Shown: positions 53,391-62,585, numbered from the stretch's first letter. The stretch: DNA of 64,000 nt from Streptomyces massasporeus (GCF_014648995.1 NZ_BMSE01000001.1:806001-870000), one strand, 5' to 3'. The notes: generated by a model from the letters alone, not told the origin. A program made the numbers and translations.

Positions 53391-54302
53391 TCACGCCTCC
53401 GCGGCGGGGACGGGGGCCGGCGTGCCCGGGCCGGTGTCCGGCTCGTGCGGACCCTTCGGGGCGCCGCGGAGGACGGAGTTGCCCTCGTGGGTGGCCTCAG
53501 TGCCGGTGACGTCGAGGTTCAGGCGGCCGCTGAGCCCGTAGAAGGCGACGGGGTTGCGCCACAGCACCTGGTCGACGTCGTCCTCGTCGAAGCCCTCGGC
53601 CAGCATCAGGTCGCCGACCTTGCGGGTCTTGAGGGGGTCGCTCTTTCCCCAGTCGGCGGCGGAGTTCACCAGCACCTGCTCGGTGCCATGGGCGTGCAGC
53701 AGCGCGACCATGCGTTCCTCGTCCATCTTGGTGTCGGGGTAGACGGAGAAACCCAGCCAGCAGCCGCTGTCCCTGGCCTCTTTGACGGTGGTCTCGTTGA
53801 GGTGGTCGACCAGGACGCGGTCCGGGGCCAGTGCGGACTCCCGGACGACGTCGAGGGTGCGGCGCAGTCCGGCGAGCTTGTCGCGGTGCGGGGTGTGCAC
53901 GAGGGCGGGCAGGCCGTGGTCGGCGGCGAGCTGGAGCTGCGCGGCGAGGGCGGTGTCCTCGGCGGGGGTCATGGAGTCGTAGCCGATCTCCCCGACCGCG
54001 ACGACGTTGTCCTTGACGAGATACCGGGGCAGTTCGTCGAGGACGGGCAGGCAGCGGGGGTCGTTCGCCTCTTTGGGGTTGAGGGCGATCGTGCAGTGGT
54101 GGGCGATGCCGTACTGGGCGGCGCGGAAGGGCTCCCAGCCGAGGAGGGCGTCGAAGTAGTCACGGAAGGAGGCGGGCGAGGTGCGCGGCTGTCCGAGCCA
54201 GAAGGACGGCTCGACGACGGCGCGGACACCGGCGGCGTACATGGCCTCGTAGTCGTCGGTGGTCCGGGAGGTCATGTGGATGTGGGGGTCGAAGATGCGC
54301 AT
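53391..54302 (-). CDS. eboB: TatD-type metal hydrolase, EboB-like
   Basis: A 303-residue amidohydrolase-fold protein. The first metal motif is FDPHIHMTSRT (HxH), with GEIGYDSMTPAEDTALAAQL, ALVHTPHRDKLAGL, LVDHLNETTVKEA and the final aspartate in NSAADWGKSDP. The last 40 residues (after LNLDVTGTEATHEGNSV) are a Pro/Gly-rich tail. It is the Ebo-cluster TatD homologue rather than the general TatD nuclease. Its ATG shares one base with the upstream EboA stop (TGATG). Confidence 0.82.
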   Translation of the reverse strand: MRIFDPHIHMTSRTTDDYEAMYAAGVRAVVEPSFWLGQPRTSPASFRDYFDALLGWEPFRAAQYGIAHHCTIALNPKEANDPRCLPVLDELPRYLVKDNVVAVGEIGYDSMTPAEDTALAAQLQLAADHGLPALVHTPHRDKLAGLRRTLDVVRESALAPDRVLVDHLNETTVKEARDSGCWLGFSVYPDTKMDEERMVALLHAHGTEQVLVNSAADWGKSDPLKTRKVGDLMLAEGFDEDDVDQVLWRNPVAFYGLSGRLNLDVTGTEATHEGNSVLRGAPKGPHEPDTGPGTPAPVPAAEA

Positions 54303-55213
54303 CAGGACTCCTTGCCGTGGGGGTGGTCCGTGACAGGGGCCGGGGTGACGGACTCGGTCAGGTCCAGGACGCGGTGCAGGTCCTCGGGGACGGTGCGGCC
54401 GGCGGCGGTGCGTTCGGCGGCGTAGTCGCCCAGCATCCGGGCGAGTTCGCCGTCGCCGGCGGCGCGCCGGGGCAGGTCCGCCACATGGTCGACCGACACA
54501 CCGGTGAACAGGCACTTCAGCACGGCGTGGCGCCAGGCGTGGGCGGTCAGGTGCCGGGCGGTGTAGGGGCCGACGGCGGCGCTGAGGAGCCGGGTGTCGT
54601 TGGTGCGCAGGGCGTCCTCGATCAGTGGGAGCGCGTCCGGTCCGGGGACGAGGTGGGGCAGGGCGTGCAGCACGGCCCGGCGCTCGTCGGCGGTGCCCTG
54701 GAAGTACACCCGGGTCAGGGCGTCGATGCCGGCGCGGGCCGCGTCCAGGATGAGGACACGTGCGGCGTCGGCGTGCGCGGCACCGCAGCGCCGGCCGGCT
54801 TCGGCGAGACGCAGCTCCCATACGGAGATGGGCCCGTGGATGCCGGGGTGGGCGGCGGCCTCGTCGAGGGCCTGGTCGAGCCAGGTGCGGGCGGCCGGGT
54901 CGAGGTGGGTGGTGATGTGGTGGCGGAGGTCGGCGAGCGAGGGAGTGGGGGCGGTGTGCGGGGTGGAGTGTGGGGTGCGGGTGCGGGCGTCGCCCGGGGC
55001 GGCCTCGGGGCTGCGGTCGGCGGTGCCCGGGTCGGCTGTCCCCTGGCCGGCGGTGCCCGGGTCGGCTGTCCCCTGGCCGGCGGTGCCCGGGTCGGTGTCG
55101 TTGAGGCCATGGGCGCCGTCGGTGCTCCGGTCGGTGTCCTTGAGGCCTGGCGCTGCCTGGGTGCTCTGGGTGTTCTCGGTTCTCGCCGCTGGTGTGGCGC
55201 GGGGACGGGTCAT
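54302..55213 (-). CDS. eboA: EboA domain-containing protein
   Basis: A 303-residue soluble protein. Residues 1-90 are low complexity with DPGTAGQGTA repeats; the EboA domain follows (WLDQALDEAAAHPGIHGP, AGRRCGAAHADAARVLI, DEALRTNDTRLLSAAVGPYT then AWRHAVLKCLFTGVSVDHVA). The helical fold has no known catalysis; in cyanobacteria the gene belongs to the cluster needed to export scytonemin precursor. It overlaps the isomerase gene upstream by four bases. Confidence 0.82.
   Translation of the reverse strand: MTRPRATPAARTENTQSTQAAPGLKDTDRSTDGAHGLNDTDPGTAGQGTADPGTAGQGTADPGTADRSPEAAPGDARTRTPHSTPHTAPTPSLADLRHHITTHLDPAARTWLDQALDEAAAHPGIHGPISVWELRLAEAGRRCGAAHADAARVLILDAARAGIDALTRVYFQGTADERRAVLHALPHLVPGPDALPLIEDALRTNDTRLLSAAVGPYTARHLTAHAWRHAVLKCLFTGVSVDHVADLPRRAAGDGELARMLGDYAAERTAAGRTVPEDLHRVLDLTESVTPAPVTDHPHGKES
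55021..55095. repeat. 30-bp direct repeat within the EboA gene
   Basis: Two exact 30-bp units (55021-55050, 55051-55080) and half of a third (to 55095), encoding a ten-residue Asp-Pro-Gly-Thr-rich repeat in the linker ahead of the EboA domain. In-frame, so length variation would not break the gene. Confidence 0.85.
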
Positions 55214-56322
55214 CTGGTGCTGCTCCCCTCAGGGGTGGCGGAGGGAGCGCCGTGGGGTGGCGCGGCCTGCTGGAGGGCCGGAGCGGTGGCAGGCGGCAGG
55301 GTGGCCGCGGTCCGCTCGGCGTGGCGGAGGAACGGGAGGGAGTGCGCGGCGAAGTGTGGGCCGGCGTGGGAGTGTCGGGGCAGCTCGACGACGGTCAGGC
55401 CCTGGTAGCCGGTGGCCGCGAGCGCCGCCAGGACCGGCGGGAAGTCGATCTCCCCGTCCCCGAAGGGGAGGTGCTCGTGGACGCCGCGCCGCATGTCCTC
55501 GATCTGGACGTGCCGCACCCAGGGGGCGGCGGCGCGCACGCAGTCGGCGGGAGAAAGGGGTTCGAGGCACTGGCAGTGGCCGATGTCCAGGGTGAGGCCG
55601 AGGGCTTCGGGGTCGCCGAGGGCGCTGCGGAGCCGGTGGAAGTCGGCCAGGGTGGCGAGGAGGTGACCGGGCTCGGGTTCGACGGCGAGCGGGATGCCCG
55701 CGGAGGCGGCGACGTCCAGGACGGGGGTCAGGGTCTCGGCGAGGCGTTTCCATGCGGTGTCCGTGTCGGTGTCCTCCGGGACCACACCGCCGAAGCAGTG
55801 CACCGCGTGGGCGCCGAGGTCGGCGGCGACGCGGACGGCCCGGACGAGGAGGTCGGCGCGGCGGGCCCGGTCGTCCGGGTCCGGGTCCAGCAGGGACGGG
55901 CCGTGCTTGCGGCGGGGGTCGAGGACGTAGCGGGCGCCCGTCTCGACGGTGACGCCCAGCCCGAGCGCGTCCAGCCGTTGCCCGACCCGGCGGGTGCGGG
56001 CGGCCAGGTCGGGGGCGAGCGGGTCGAGGTGCATGTGGTCGAGGGTCAGTCCGACGCCGTCGTAACCGAGGTCGGCGAGGAGGCCGAGGGCGTCGTCGAG
56101 ACGGAGGTCGGCGAGACCGTTGGTGCCGTAGCCGAAGCGGAGGGAAGGAAGGGCGCCGGGCCGTGCGAGGAAAGCGCTGGGCGAGGCTTCGGGCCGGGCC
56201 GGGGCGGTACTGGGCGAGGCGCCGGGCCGGGCGGAGGCGGTGCTAGGCGACGTGGCCGGCTGGGCGTCGATGGTCGGTGAGGTCGTGGCACGGCTCTTCG
56301 GGGCATGGGCATCGGCGCTCAT
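55210..56322 (-). CDS. sugar phosphate isomerase/epimerase (AP endonuclease 2-like barrel)
   Basis: A 370-residue TIM-barrel protein with an Ala/Ser/Pro-rich N-terminal extension of about 60 residues. The barrel has LRFGYGTNGLADLRLDDALG, VGLTLDHMHLDP, the metal ligands in PLAVEPEPGHLLA, LTLDIGHCQCLEPLS and VRHVQIEDMRRGVHEHLPFG with the final VVELPRHSHAG. It is extra to the classical eboA-F set. The start overlaps the UbiA-like stop by four bases. A cyclitol or keto-sugar isomerisation is a reasonable guess from the adjacent inositol-phosphate synthase. Confidence 0.8.
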   Translation of the reverse strand: MSADAHAPKSRATTSPTIDAQPATSPSTASARPGASPSTAPARPEASPSAFLARPGALPSLRFGYGTNGLADLRLDDALGLLADLGYDGVGLTLDHMHLDPLAPDLAARTRRVGQRLDALGLGVTVETGARYVLDPRRKHGPSLLDPDPDDRARRADLLVRAVRVAADLGAHAVHCFGGVVPEDTDTDTAWKRLAETLTPVLDVAASAGIPLAVEPEPGHLLATLADFHRLRSALGDPEALGLTLDIGHCQCLEPLSPADCVRAAAPWVRHVQIEDMRRGVHEHLPFGDGEIDFPPVLAALAATGYQGLTVVELPRHSHAGPHFAAHSLPFLRHAERTAATLPPATAPALQQAAPPHGAPSATPEGSSTR

Positions 56323-57377
56323 GTGACGCTCACCTTCTTCGCGAACCGGGCTCCGAGGGGGGCGAGCGCGGCGATGAGAAGTGCCGTGGCCGTGCCCCGG
56401 GAGCGGGCGGTGAGGGCGGCCTGGAGGGGGATGGTGGCGCGGATGCCGGCGCCGACGGCGCGCTGGGTGAGGGGAGGTGAGGGGTTCAGGGTGGCGTGGA
56501 AGTAGGGGCGGGCGGTCGTCGCGGCGTACGCGGCCGTGAGGGCGGTGGTGAGCAGCGCTCCGGAGTCCTGCCCCGGGAACCGGTCGGCCCGGAGACCTGC
56601 CTGCCTGTGCCCCGTTGCCGGCCTGTGCCCGGTTGCCGGCCGGCGGCCTCTCGGCGGCCCGCCGGAGCTGCGGCGCGTCACCAGTCGGGTCAGCAGGGCC
56701 GTCGTCGCGAGGGCCGCCAGAGGCGGCACGGGTGAGCCGCCCTGAGCCTCCTGGCGGGAGACCGTGGTGACGGCGAGGGTGTGGGTGCCGAGGAGGGCGG
56801 CGGAGGGCAGGGCCGGGCGGGTGCTGCCGCTCGTGGCCGCGGCTCCCAGGAGCAGGTCGAGGCCGCGTGCCGTGCCCATGGCCACGGGCCCGGCGGGTGT
56901 GTGCTTCAGGCCGAGGTCGTACGCCCAGACGGTCGCCGCGAGGGGTGCGGCGACGGTCAGGGCCGGGCGGCCCGCCCCGGCGGCCAGGGCCAGTCCGGCT
57001 CCGGTGAGGGCGCAGGCCGCGGTGAGGGCGGCGGCGGGCCGGATGCGGCCGGAGGGCAGGGGCCGGTGCGGGCGTTCGACGGCGTCCACGTCGCGGTCGG
57101 CCCAGTCGTTGAGGGCCATGCCGGCTTCGTACAGGCAGAGGGAGGAGGCGATGGCGAGCAGGGTGCGGGTGTTGGGGCACGCGCCGGTTGCGGCCGTGCC
57201 GGCCAGGGCGTCTCCGGGGACGCTGAAGAGGGCGGGCAAGCGCAGGAGTTCGGCCCATGCGCGGCCTCGGTGCGAGCGGCCGGGGCATGCGCAGGGGGGC
57301 GTGTCACCAGCAGTGGCCCGAGGAGCGGCGTTGGGCGTCTCGTCGGGGCATCCGCAAGGGCTTTCGCGCAGCGTCAC
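56319..57377 (-). CDS. eboC: UbiA-type prenyltransferase, EboC-like
   Basis: A 352-residue membrane-bound prenyltransferase. The prenyl-diphosphate motif is NDWADRDVDAVERPHRPLPS (the NDxxDxxxD type) and a second conserved region AYDLGLKHTPAGPVAMGTAR follows; several hydrophobic helices are present. The middle contains a small ATGHRP-type repeat. In the Ebo cluster EboC is thought to prenylate an unknown acceptor. It is directly coupled (ATGA) to the inositol-phosphate synthase gene upstream, suggesting the acceptor is derived from a cyclitol. Confidence 0.83.
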   Translation of the reverse strand: MTLRESPCGCPDETPNAAPRATAGDTPPCACPGRSHRGRAWAELLRLPALFSVPGDALAGTAATGACPNTRTLLAIASSLCLYEAGMALNDWADRDVDAVERPHRPLPSGRIRPAAALTAACALTGAGLALAAGAGRPALTVAAPLAATVWAYDLGLKHTPAGPVAMGTARGLDLLLGAAATSGSTRPALPSAALLGTHTLAVTTVSRQEAQGGSPVPPLAALATTALLTRLVTRRSSGGPPRGRRPATGHRPATGHRQAGLRADRFPGQDSGALLTTALTAAYAATTARPYFHATLNPSPPLTQRAVGAGIRATIPLQAALTARSRGTATALLIAALAPLGARFAKKVSVT

Positions 57378-58582
57378 CGTGCTTCTCCCGTCGCCTCGGG
57401 GCCGCTCACCGACCCCGCGTCACGGCCCACGCCCTCGCCTTCTCCCTGGCCTTCTCCTTCTCCCTGCCCCAGGCTCCGCCCGAACCGGATCAGTTCCTCG
57501 TACTGCTCGGACAACCCCGAGGGCCCCTCCCCCACCGGGTCCTTGAAGTAGAAGCCGAGCGCGCCGAGGGGTCCGGACAGCCCTGTCTCGTGGGCCCGGG
57601 CGGTCAGGCGGGCCAGGTCGAGGACGAGGGGTGCGGCCAGGGCCGAGTCGCAGCCCTGCCAGATGGTCTGGAGGATCATGCGGGTGCCGAGGAAGCCGTC
57701 GAAGGCGATGTGGTCCCAGGCGGTCTTCCAGTCACCGAGGGCGGGGACGTCGTCGATGTGGACCTCGCCCTCGGGGACGGTACCGAGGGTGTCGGCGAGG
57801 ACGCGTTCCTTGCCCGCGTTCTTCGCCGCGGCGGCGGCCGGGTCGGCGAGGGCGGCGCCGTCGCCGCCGCCCAGCAGGTTCGTGCCGGACCAGGCCCTGA
57901 CCCGCAGTGCCCGTTGCGCGAACATCGGGCCCAGCACGGCCCGCAGCAGCGTCTGTCCGGTCTTGCCGTCGCGGCCGGCGTGCGGCAGGCCGCTGCCTGC
58001 GGCCTCGGCGGCGGCGACGGGGTGGTGCATGCCTTCGGAGGGGGTGAAGTTGACGTAGGGGCAGCCCGCGCGCAGGGCGGCCAGGGCGTAGAGGGTGCTG
58101 GCCGGCAGGGGGGCGTCGGGCCCCTGGGAGGCGGGTTCGGTGGAGGCGACGTTCACGACCACGGCCCGCTCCAGGTCGTGGCGGTGGACGAAGTCGCGTA
58201 TGTCGGCGGCGAAGGCCGTGATCAGCTCGGCCTGGCTCCTGGTGTCCCCGGGGGTGGGGCCGCCGGGCCTGATCTCCCGGTCGGCTGCGGTGAGTTCGGC
58301 GGTGACCGCGGTGGCGACGCCGGGTGGGAGGACGCCGCCGGCGGTCAGGGTCTCGGCGCGTTTGGGCAGGGGACAGTCGAGGGTGTCGTGCCCGCCGAAG
58401 ACGAGGTCGGACAGCGCGGGCAGATCGCTGCGGGTGAAGACCGGTGTTTCGGTCACCATGCCGGTGGGCGGGTGCAGTCCCGCGGCGACGGCGGCGCAGC
58501 CGGTGACGACGGTGGTGGCGACGGAGCCTCGGGCTCCGATCAGCCACACCCCCACACGCGGTCGGGAGAGGGACGCGGACAT
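57374..58582 (-). CDS. inositol-1-phosphate synthase (INO1 family)
   Basis: A 402-residue NAD-dependent sugar-phosphate cyclase making inositol-1-phosphate from glucose-6-phosphate. NAD loop VGVWLIGARGSVATTVVTGC, VVVNVASTEPASQG, YVNFTPSEGMHHP and the catalytic lysine/serine region RDGKTGQTLLRAVLGPMFAQ, then WSGTNLLGGGDG. The C-terminal GQGEGEG repeat is not part of the family. It is first in the Ebo-like operon, where classical clusters have a 3-dehydroquinate-synthase-like cyclase (EboD). Confidence 0.85.
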   Translation of the reverse strand: MSASLSRPRVGVWLIGARGSVATTVVTGCAAVAAGLHPPTGMVTETPVFTRSDLPALSDLVFGGHDTLDCPLPKRAETLTAGGVLPPGVATAVTAELTAADREIRPGGPTPGDTRSQAELITAFAADIRDFVHRHDLERAVVVNVASTEPASQGPDAPLPASTLYALAALRAGCPYVNFTPSEGMHHPVAAAEAAGSGLPHAGRDGKTGQTLLRAVLGPMFAQRALRVRAWSGTNLLGGGDGAALADPAAAAAKNAGKERVLADTLGTVPEGEVHIDDVPALGDWKTAWDHIAFDGFLGTRMILQTIWQGCDSALAAPLVLDLARLTARAHETGLSGPLGALGFYFKDPVGEGPSGLSEQYEELIRFGRSLGQGEGEGQGEGEGVGRDAGSVSGPEATGEAR

Positions 58583-58628
58583 GGGCAGCCTCCTGATCGT
58601 GCGCGAGCCCCGGGGGGAGGTGAGGAGA

Positions 58629-58662
58629 CGGCGGGCGGGGGTCCGGCGTCCCCCGCCCGCCG
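58629..58662. terminator. 13-bp stem terminator
   Basis: Perfect arms 58629-58641 and 58650-58662 with an eight-base loop, between the stop of the multidomain protein gene (58667) and the inositol-phosphate synthase start (58582). It separates the two minus-strand transcription units. Confidence 0.75.
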
Positions 58663-58666
58663 CCGT

Positions 58667-61600
58667 TCAGTCGCCCTGTACGGGCAGTTCCTTCAACTGG
58701 ATGTTGCGGAAGGAGACCTGGTCACCGGCGCCATGGTTCTGGAGGCCGATGTGGCCGTCGGTCAGGCTCCGCTGGGGGTCCTTGTTGGTGAAGTCGTTGA
58801 TCTTGACTCCGTTGAGGAACACCTGGAGGCGTTCGCCCTGGACCTTGATCTCGTAGGAGTTCCACTGGCCGGGCGGCCGCAGAACCTGGTCACGGGCCTT
58901 GATGTTGGCCGACTTGAACGAGTAGACGGAGCCTGTGGTGCGGTCGGCCGCGTCCGTGGCGTCGATCTGGATCTCGTAGCCCTTGTTCACCGCGGACCAG
59001 GGGTCGTCGGAGGCCGGGAAGCCCACGAAGATCCCGGAGTTGTCGTCGCCCCGCATCTTCCAGTCGAGCTTGAGCGAGTACGACTTCAGCTCCTTGGCCT
59101 GGTACCAGAGCAGACCCATGCCGCCCTCGGACTCCAGGGTGCCGTCCTTGACGTTGAACGTGCCGGGGCCGGCCTGCTTCCAGCCGTCCAGGGTCTGGCC
59201 GTTGAAGATCTTCCGGTAGTCCTTGCTCGGCTTGCAGTCCGCCTTCACCTGGCCGGTGGCGTACTGGAGGCCGCCGAGCAGATGGGCGCGGAAGGCCTCG
59301 TCGGCGTAGGACTCCTTGGTGTGGCCGCCGCCGGTGTAGAAGGAGCGGCCGCCGCCGTAGCTCTGGCACCAGGCGATCGGGTGGTCGCCCTTCATGGTGC
59401 CGCCCTGGTAGGTGGTCTCGTCGAGGGTGGCGAGGACCTTGGCCTGCTCACGGGGGTTGGTGCGGTAGTTGTACCACTCGTCGGTGCGCTCCCAGGCGTC
59501 GTCCAGGTGCCCGGTGGACGGGTGGTCGTGGTCCTCGACGCGGACGGTGGCCTTCTGGATGGCCGGGTGCGAGTCGAAGTAGGCGCCGACGAGGCCGCCG
59601 TAGAACGACCAGTCGTATTCGGTGTCGGCAGCCGCGTGGATGCCCATGTATCCGCCGCCGCCGGCCACGTAGTTCTCGAACGCCTTCTGCTGCTCGGCGT
59701 TCAGCACGTCACCGGTGGTGGACAGGAAGGCCACGGCGTCGTACTTGGCGAGGTTGGTCGTGGTGAACTGCTTGGCCTCCTCGGTCGCATCGACCGTGAT
59801 GCCGGCCGGGCCGCCGAGTTCCTTCAGCGCCGTGATGCCCGACGGGATGGAGTCGTGGCGGAAGCCTGCGGTCTTGGAGAAGACCAGGACCTTCTTGCCG
59901 CCCTTGAACGGCTCCTTGGAGAACTCGAAGTCGTCCACGTCGTACAGCGCGCCCTCGCCGCCCCTGAAGACCAGGTAGATGTCGGTGGTCTTCTTCGGCA
60001 GCGACCGCAGCGGCACGTCGACGTTCTGGAACGTCTCCCAGCCACCGGTCGGCGGGATGTAGGCCGAGCCGTGCAGGGGTCCGTCGGGCGAGCCGGTGCG
60101 CAGTTCGATGAAGCCGCCCGCGCCGCCGGAGGAGGCCCGCACGGTCATCTTCTTCTGCCCGTCGAACCGGTAGGGGGAGAAGGAGATCCAGTCGCCGTCG
60201 TTGATGTCGCCGACGGTCTTGCCGCCGTTGGCGCCGGTCTTGTCGATGACCGACACGCCGGACTGGGTGGTGAAGTGCTCGCCCTGGCGGTGCAGCGGCT
60301 GGAGCACGGTGCGGGCGGTGCCCGTCAGCGCCTCCTGGCCGTTCGCCCCGCCGTCGGTGTAGCTCGCGCCGACGACGCCGTAGATGTTGGCGTTGGGGTC
60401 GTGGCCACCGTCACCGGGGGGCGGTGTCAGGGTGCCCTCGCAGCCCATCTCGCTGGTCAGCTCGTGGGCGTGGGAGTCGTGGCCGAGGCTGTAGGAAACC
60501 TTGACCTTGGAGCAGTCGACCGTCTCCTCGGGGTCGGTGACGGTCACCTTGAACGGGACGGGCTTGCCGAACTCGGCCAGGGCGCCGTTGCCCGGGACGT
60601 CGATGCGCACCTTGGGCTCGGTGTTGCCGACGACGATCCGGACGCTGGCGTTACCGGTGTTGCCCTCGGGGTCCTTGGCGGTGAAGGTGGCGCTGTAGGT
60701 GCCGACCTTCTTGTACTGGTGGGTGGGGTTGAGGCCCTCGCCCTTGGTGCCGTCGCCGAAGTCCCAGCTGTAGGTGAGGTCGGGAGAGTCGGCGTCCTTG
60801 GCGGAGGCGGTGAACTTGACCTTCAGGCCGGCCGCGCCGGACGTCTTGTCGGCGCTGACCTCGGCGATCGGGGAGAAGCCGTCCTCGGCGTTCTCGATCC
60901 GGTACAGCGCGGAGTGCTCGTCGCCCTGGAACCAGGAGACGCCGTAGTCGAGGACGTAGAGCGCGCCGTCGGGGCCGAACTCCATGTCCATGATCTGGGT
61001 GCCGGTCCACGGGAAGTCGTTGATCTTCGCGACCGAGCCGTCGTCGTTCTGCTCGATCCGCTTGATCCAGCGGCGGCCGAACTCGCCGGCGAAGAAGTCG
61101 CCGTCGTAGGCCTCCGGGAACTTCACGCTGGAGTCGAGCTCGGGGTCGTAGCGGTAGACCGGGCCGCCCATCGGGGACTCCGAGCCGCTGCCGAACTCGG
61201 GCACGGAGCCGCCGTCGTACGGGATCCAGGCGGCCTGCGCGGGCGGCAGGTCGGTGAGGCCCGTGTTGTACGGCGAGGTGTTCTTCGGGGCGTTGCAGTC
61301 GAACGCCTCGCCGGACTCCTTGGTGGCGAAGTCGTAGTCGACGTAAGGGTCGTTGTCGCCGGTGCAGAAGGGCCAGCCGAAGTTGGCCGCCTTGGTCACC
61401 TTGGCGAACTCGACCTGCCCGCCCGGGCCGCGCTTGGGGTCGGCGGCGCCGGCGTCGGGGCCGTAGTCGCCGACGTAGACGGTGCCGGTCTTGTCGTCGA
61501 CGCTCATCCGGAACGGGTTGCGGAAGCCCATCGCGTAGATCTCGGGGCGGGTCTTCTCGGTGCCCGGGGCGAAGAGGTTGCCCTCCGGGACGGTGTAGGA

Positions 61601-62389
61601 GCCGTCCGCGGCGACCTTGATGCGCAGGATCTTGCCGCGCAGGTCGTTGGTGTTGCCGGCGCTGCGGCGGGCGTCGAAGGCCGGGTTGCGGTTCGGCCGG
61701 TCGTCGATCGGCGTGTAGCCGTCGGAGGCGAAGGGGTTGGTGTCGTCGCCGGTCGACAGGTAGAGGTTGCCGTCGGCGTCGAAGTCGATGTCCCCGCCGA
61801 CGTGGCAGCAGGTGCCGCGGGAGGCCGCGACGTCGATGACCTTCTTCTCGCTGGCCGTGTTCAGCGTGCCGTTGGCGTTCAGGGTGAAGCGGGAGAGGCG
61901 GTTGACGCCGTCGAACTTCTTGAAGTCCTCGGCCGTGCCGGTCTCCGGGGCGTCGCCGGCGGGGGTGTCGAGCGGCGGTGCGTAGTAGAGGTAGATCGCC
62001 CGGTTGTTCTTGAAGTCCGGGTCGATGCCGACGCCTTGGAGGCCCTCCTCGTCGTGGCTGTAGACATCGAGTTTGCCGGCGACCTTGGTGACGCCGCCCT
62101 GGTCGGTGAGGCGCAGTGTGCCGTCGCGCGAGGTGTGCAGGACGCTGCGGTCCGGGAGCACGGCGAGCGACATCGGCTCGCCCATCTCGGGCTCGCCCTT
62201 GGCGAGCGGCACCTGCTGGAACTGGCCCTCGGCGGCTGCCGGTTCGTCGTGCTCCGGGTGGCCGGGGTGGGCGCCGGCGACGGTGGCCGGGGTGCCGACG
62301 GCGAGGAGCAGTCCGGTGAACAGGGCGACGGTGGTGCGAAGCCCGGGACGCCTGGGGGTGGCGGTGCTTCTGGGTCTGGTTCTGTGCAC
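58667..62389 (-). CDS. secreted multidomain protein: sugar dehydrogenase propeller, PKD, CBM6, ThuA, DUF1080
   Basis: A 1240-residue exported protein. After a signal peptide (TTVALFTGLLLAVGTPATVA) come a PQQ/glucose-sorbosone-dehydrogenase-like propeller (about residues 40-470; YSHDEEGLQGVGIDPDFKNN, MGFRNPFRMSVDDKTG), a PKD domain (YSWDFGDGTKGEGLNP), a CBM6-like module (DINDGDWISFSPYRFDG), a ThuA/glutamine-amidotransferase-like domain (VLVFSKTAGFRHDSIPSG, MGIHAAADTEYDWSFYG) and a C-terminal DUF1080 domain of 3-keto-disaccharide hydrolase type (FNGQTLDGWKQAG, DDNSGIFVGFP). The GTG has a GGAGGGA site six bases upstream. It probably oxidises and cleaves glycosides outside the cell. Confidence 0.85.
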   Translation of the reverse strand: MHRTRPRSTATPRRPGLRTTVALFTGLLLAVGTPATVAGAHPGHPEHDEPAAAEGQFQQVPLAKGEPEMGEPMSLAVLPDRSVLHTSRDGTLRLTDQGGVTKVAGKLDVYSHDEEGLQGVGIDPDFKNNRAIYLYYAPPLDTPAGDAPETGTAEDFKKFDGVNRLSRFTLNANGTLNTASEKKVIDVAASRGTCCHVGGDIDFDADGNLYLSTGDDTNPFASDGYTPIDDRPNRNPAFDARRSAGNTNDLRGKILRIKVAADGSYTVPEGNLFAPGTEKTRPEIYAMGFRNPFRMSVDDKTGTVYVGDYGPDAGAADPKRGPGGQVEFAKVTKAANFGWPFCTGDNDPYVDYDFATKESGEAFDCNAPKNTSPYNTGLTDLPPAQAAWIPYDGGSVPEFGSGSESPMGGPVYRYDPELDSSVKFPEAYDGDFFAGEFGRRWIKRIEQNDDGSVAKINDFPWTGTQIMDMEFGPDGALYVLDYGVSWFQGDEHSALYRIENAEDGFSPIAEVSADKTSGAAGLKVKFTASAKDADSPDLTYSWDFGDGTKGEGLNPTHQYKKVGTYSATFTAKDPEGNTGNASVRIVVGNTEPKVRIDVPGNGALAEFGKPVPFKVTVTDPEETVDCSKVKVSYSLGHDSHAHELTSEMGCEGTLTPPPGDGGHDPNANIYGVVGASYTDGGANGQEALTGTARTVLQPLHRQGEHFTTQSGVSVIDKTGANGGKTVGDINDGDWISFSPYRFDGQKKMTVRASSGGAGGFIELRTGSPDGPLHGSAYIPPTGGWETFQNVDVPLRSLPKKTTDIYLVFRGGEGALYDVDDFEFSKEPFKGGKKVLVFSKTAGFRHDSIPSGITALKELGGPAGITVDATEEAKQFTTTNLAKYDAVAFLSTTGDVLNAEQQKAFENYVAGGGGYMGIHAAADTEYDWSFYGGLVGAYFDSHPAIQKATVRVEDHDHPSTGHLDDAWERTDEWYNYRTNPREQAKVLATLDETTYQGGTMKGDHPIAWCQSYGGGRSFYTGGGHTKESYADEAFRAHLLGGLQYATGQVKADCKPSKDYRKIFNGQTLDGWKQAGPGTFNVKDGTLESEGGMGLLWYQAKELKSYSLKLDWKMRGDDNSGIFVGFPASDDPWSAVNKGYEIQIDATDAADRTTGSVYSFKSANIKARDQVLRPPGQWNSYEIKVQGERLQVFLNGVKINDFTNKDPQRSLTDGHIGLQNHGAGDQVSFRNIQLKELPVQGD

Positions 62390-62585
62390 GAAGTCCCTCC
62401 GGGAACGGGGTGGGCCGTACGGGTGGGTGCGAAGCGTGCGGTGCGGGCGCCGGGGTGCGCCGTCACCCCGGAGGTGCGTGTGTCCTGAACACATCAAGGA
62501 CGGTAACCGGGTCCGTCCGGGGCGAACACCCCTTGCGACGGACTCGGTCGGACTTTCTCCCAGTGCGGGACAAAGTAGGATCCGC

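Noticed and set aside
56319..58582. Natural-product gene cluster (prenyltransferase plus cyclase)
   Set aside because: The neighbours are EboA/B/E/F homologues without synthases or tailoring enzymes of a known product class, so the Ebo-type reading is better.
57257..62488. Very long plus-strand open frame (1743 codons)
   Set aside because: Antisense to the UbiA, cyclase and multidomain protein genes; its translation is Val/Gly/Arg-rich with no family motif, as expected from a GC-rich reverse frame.
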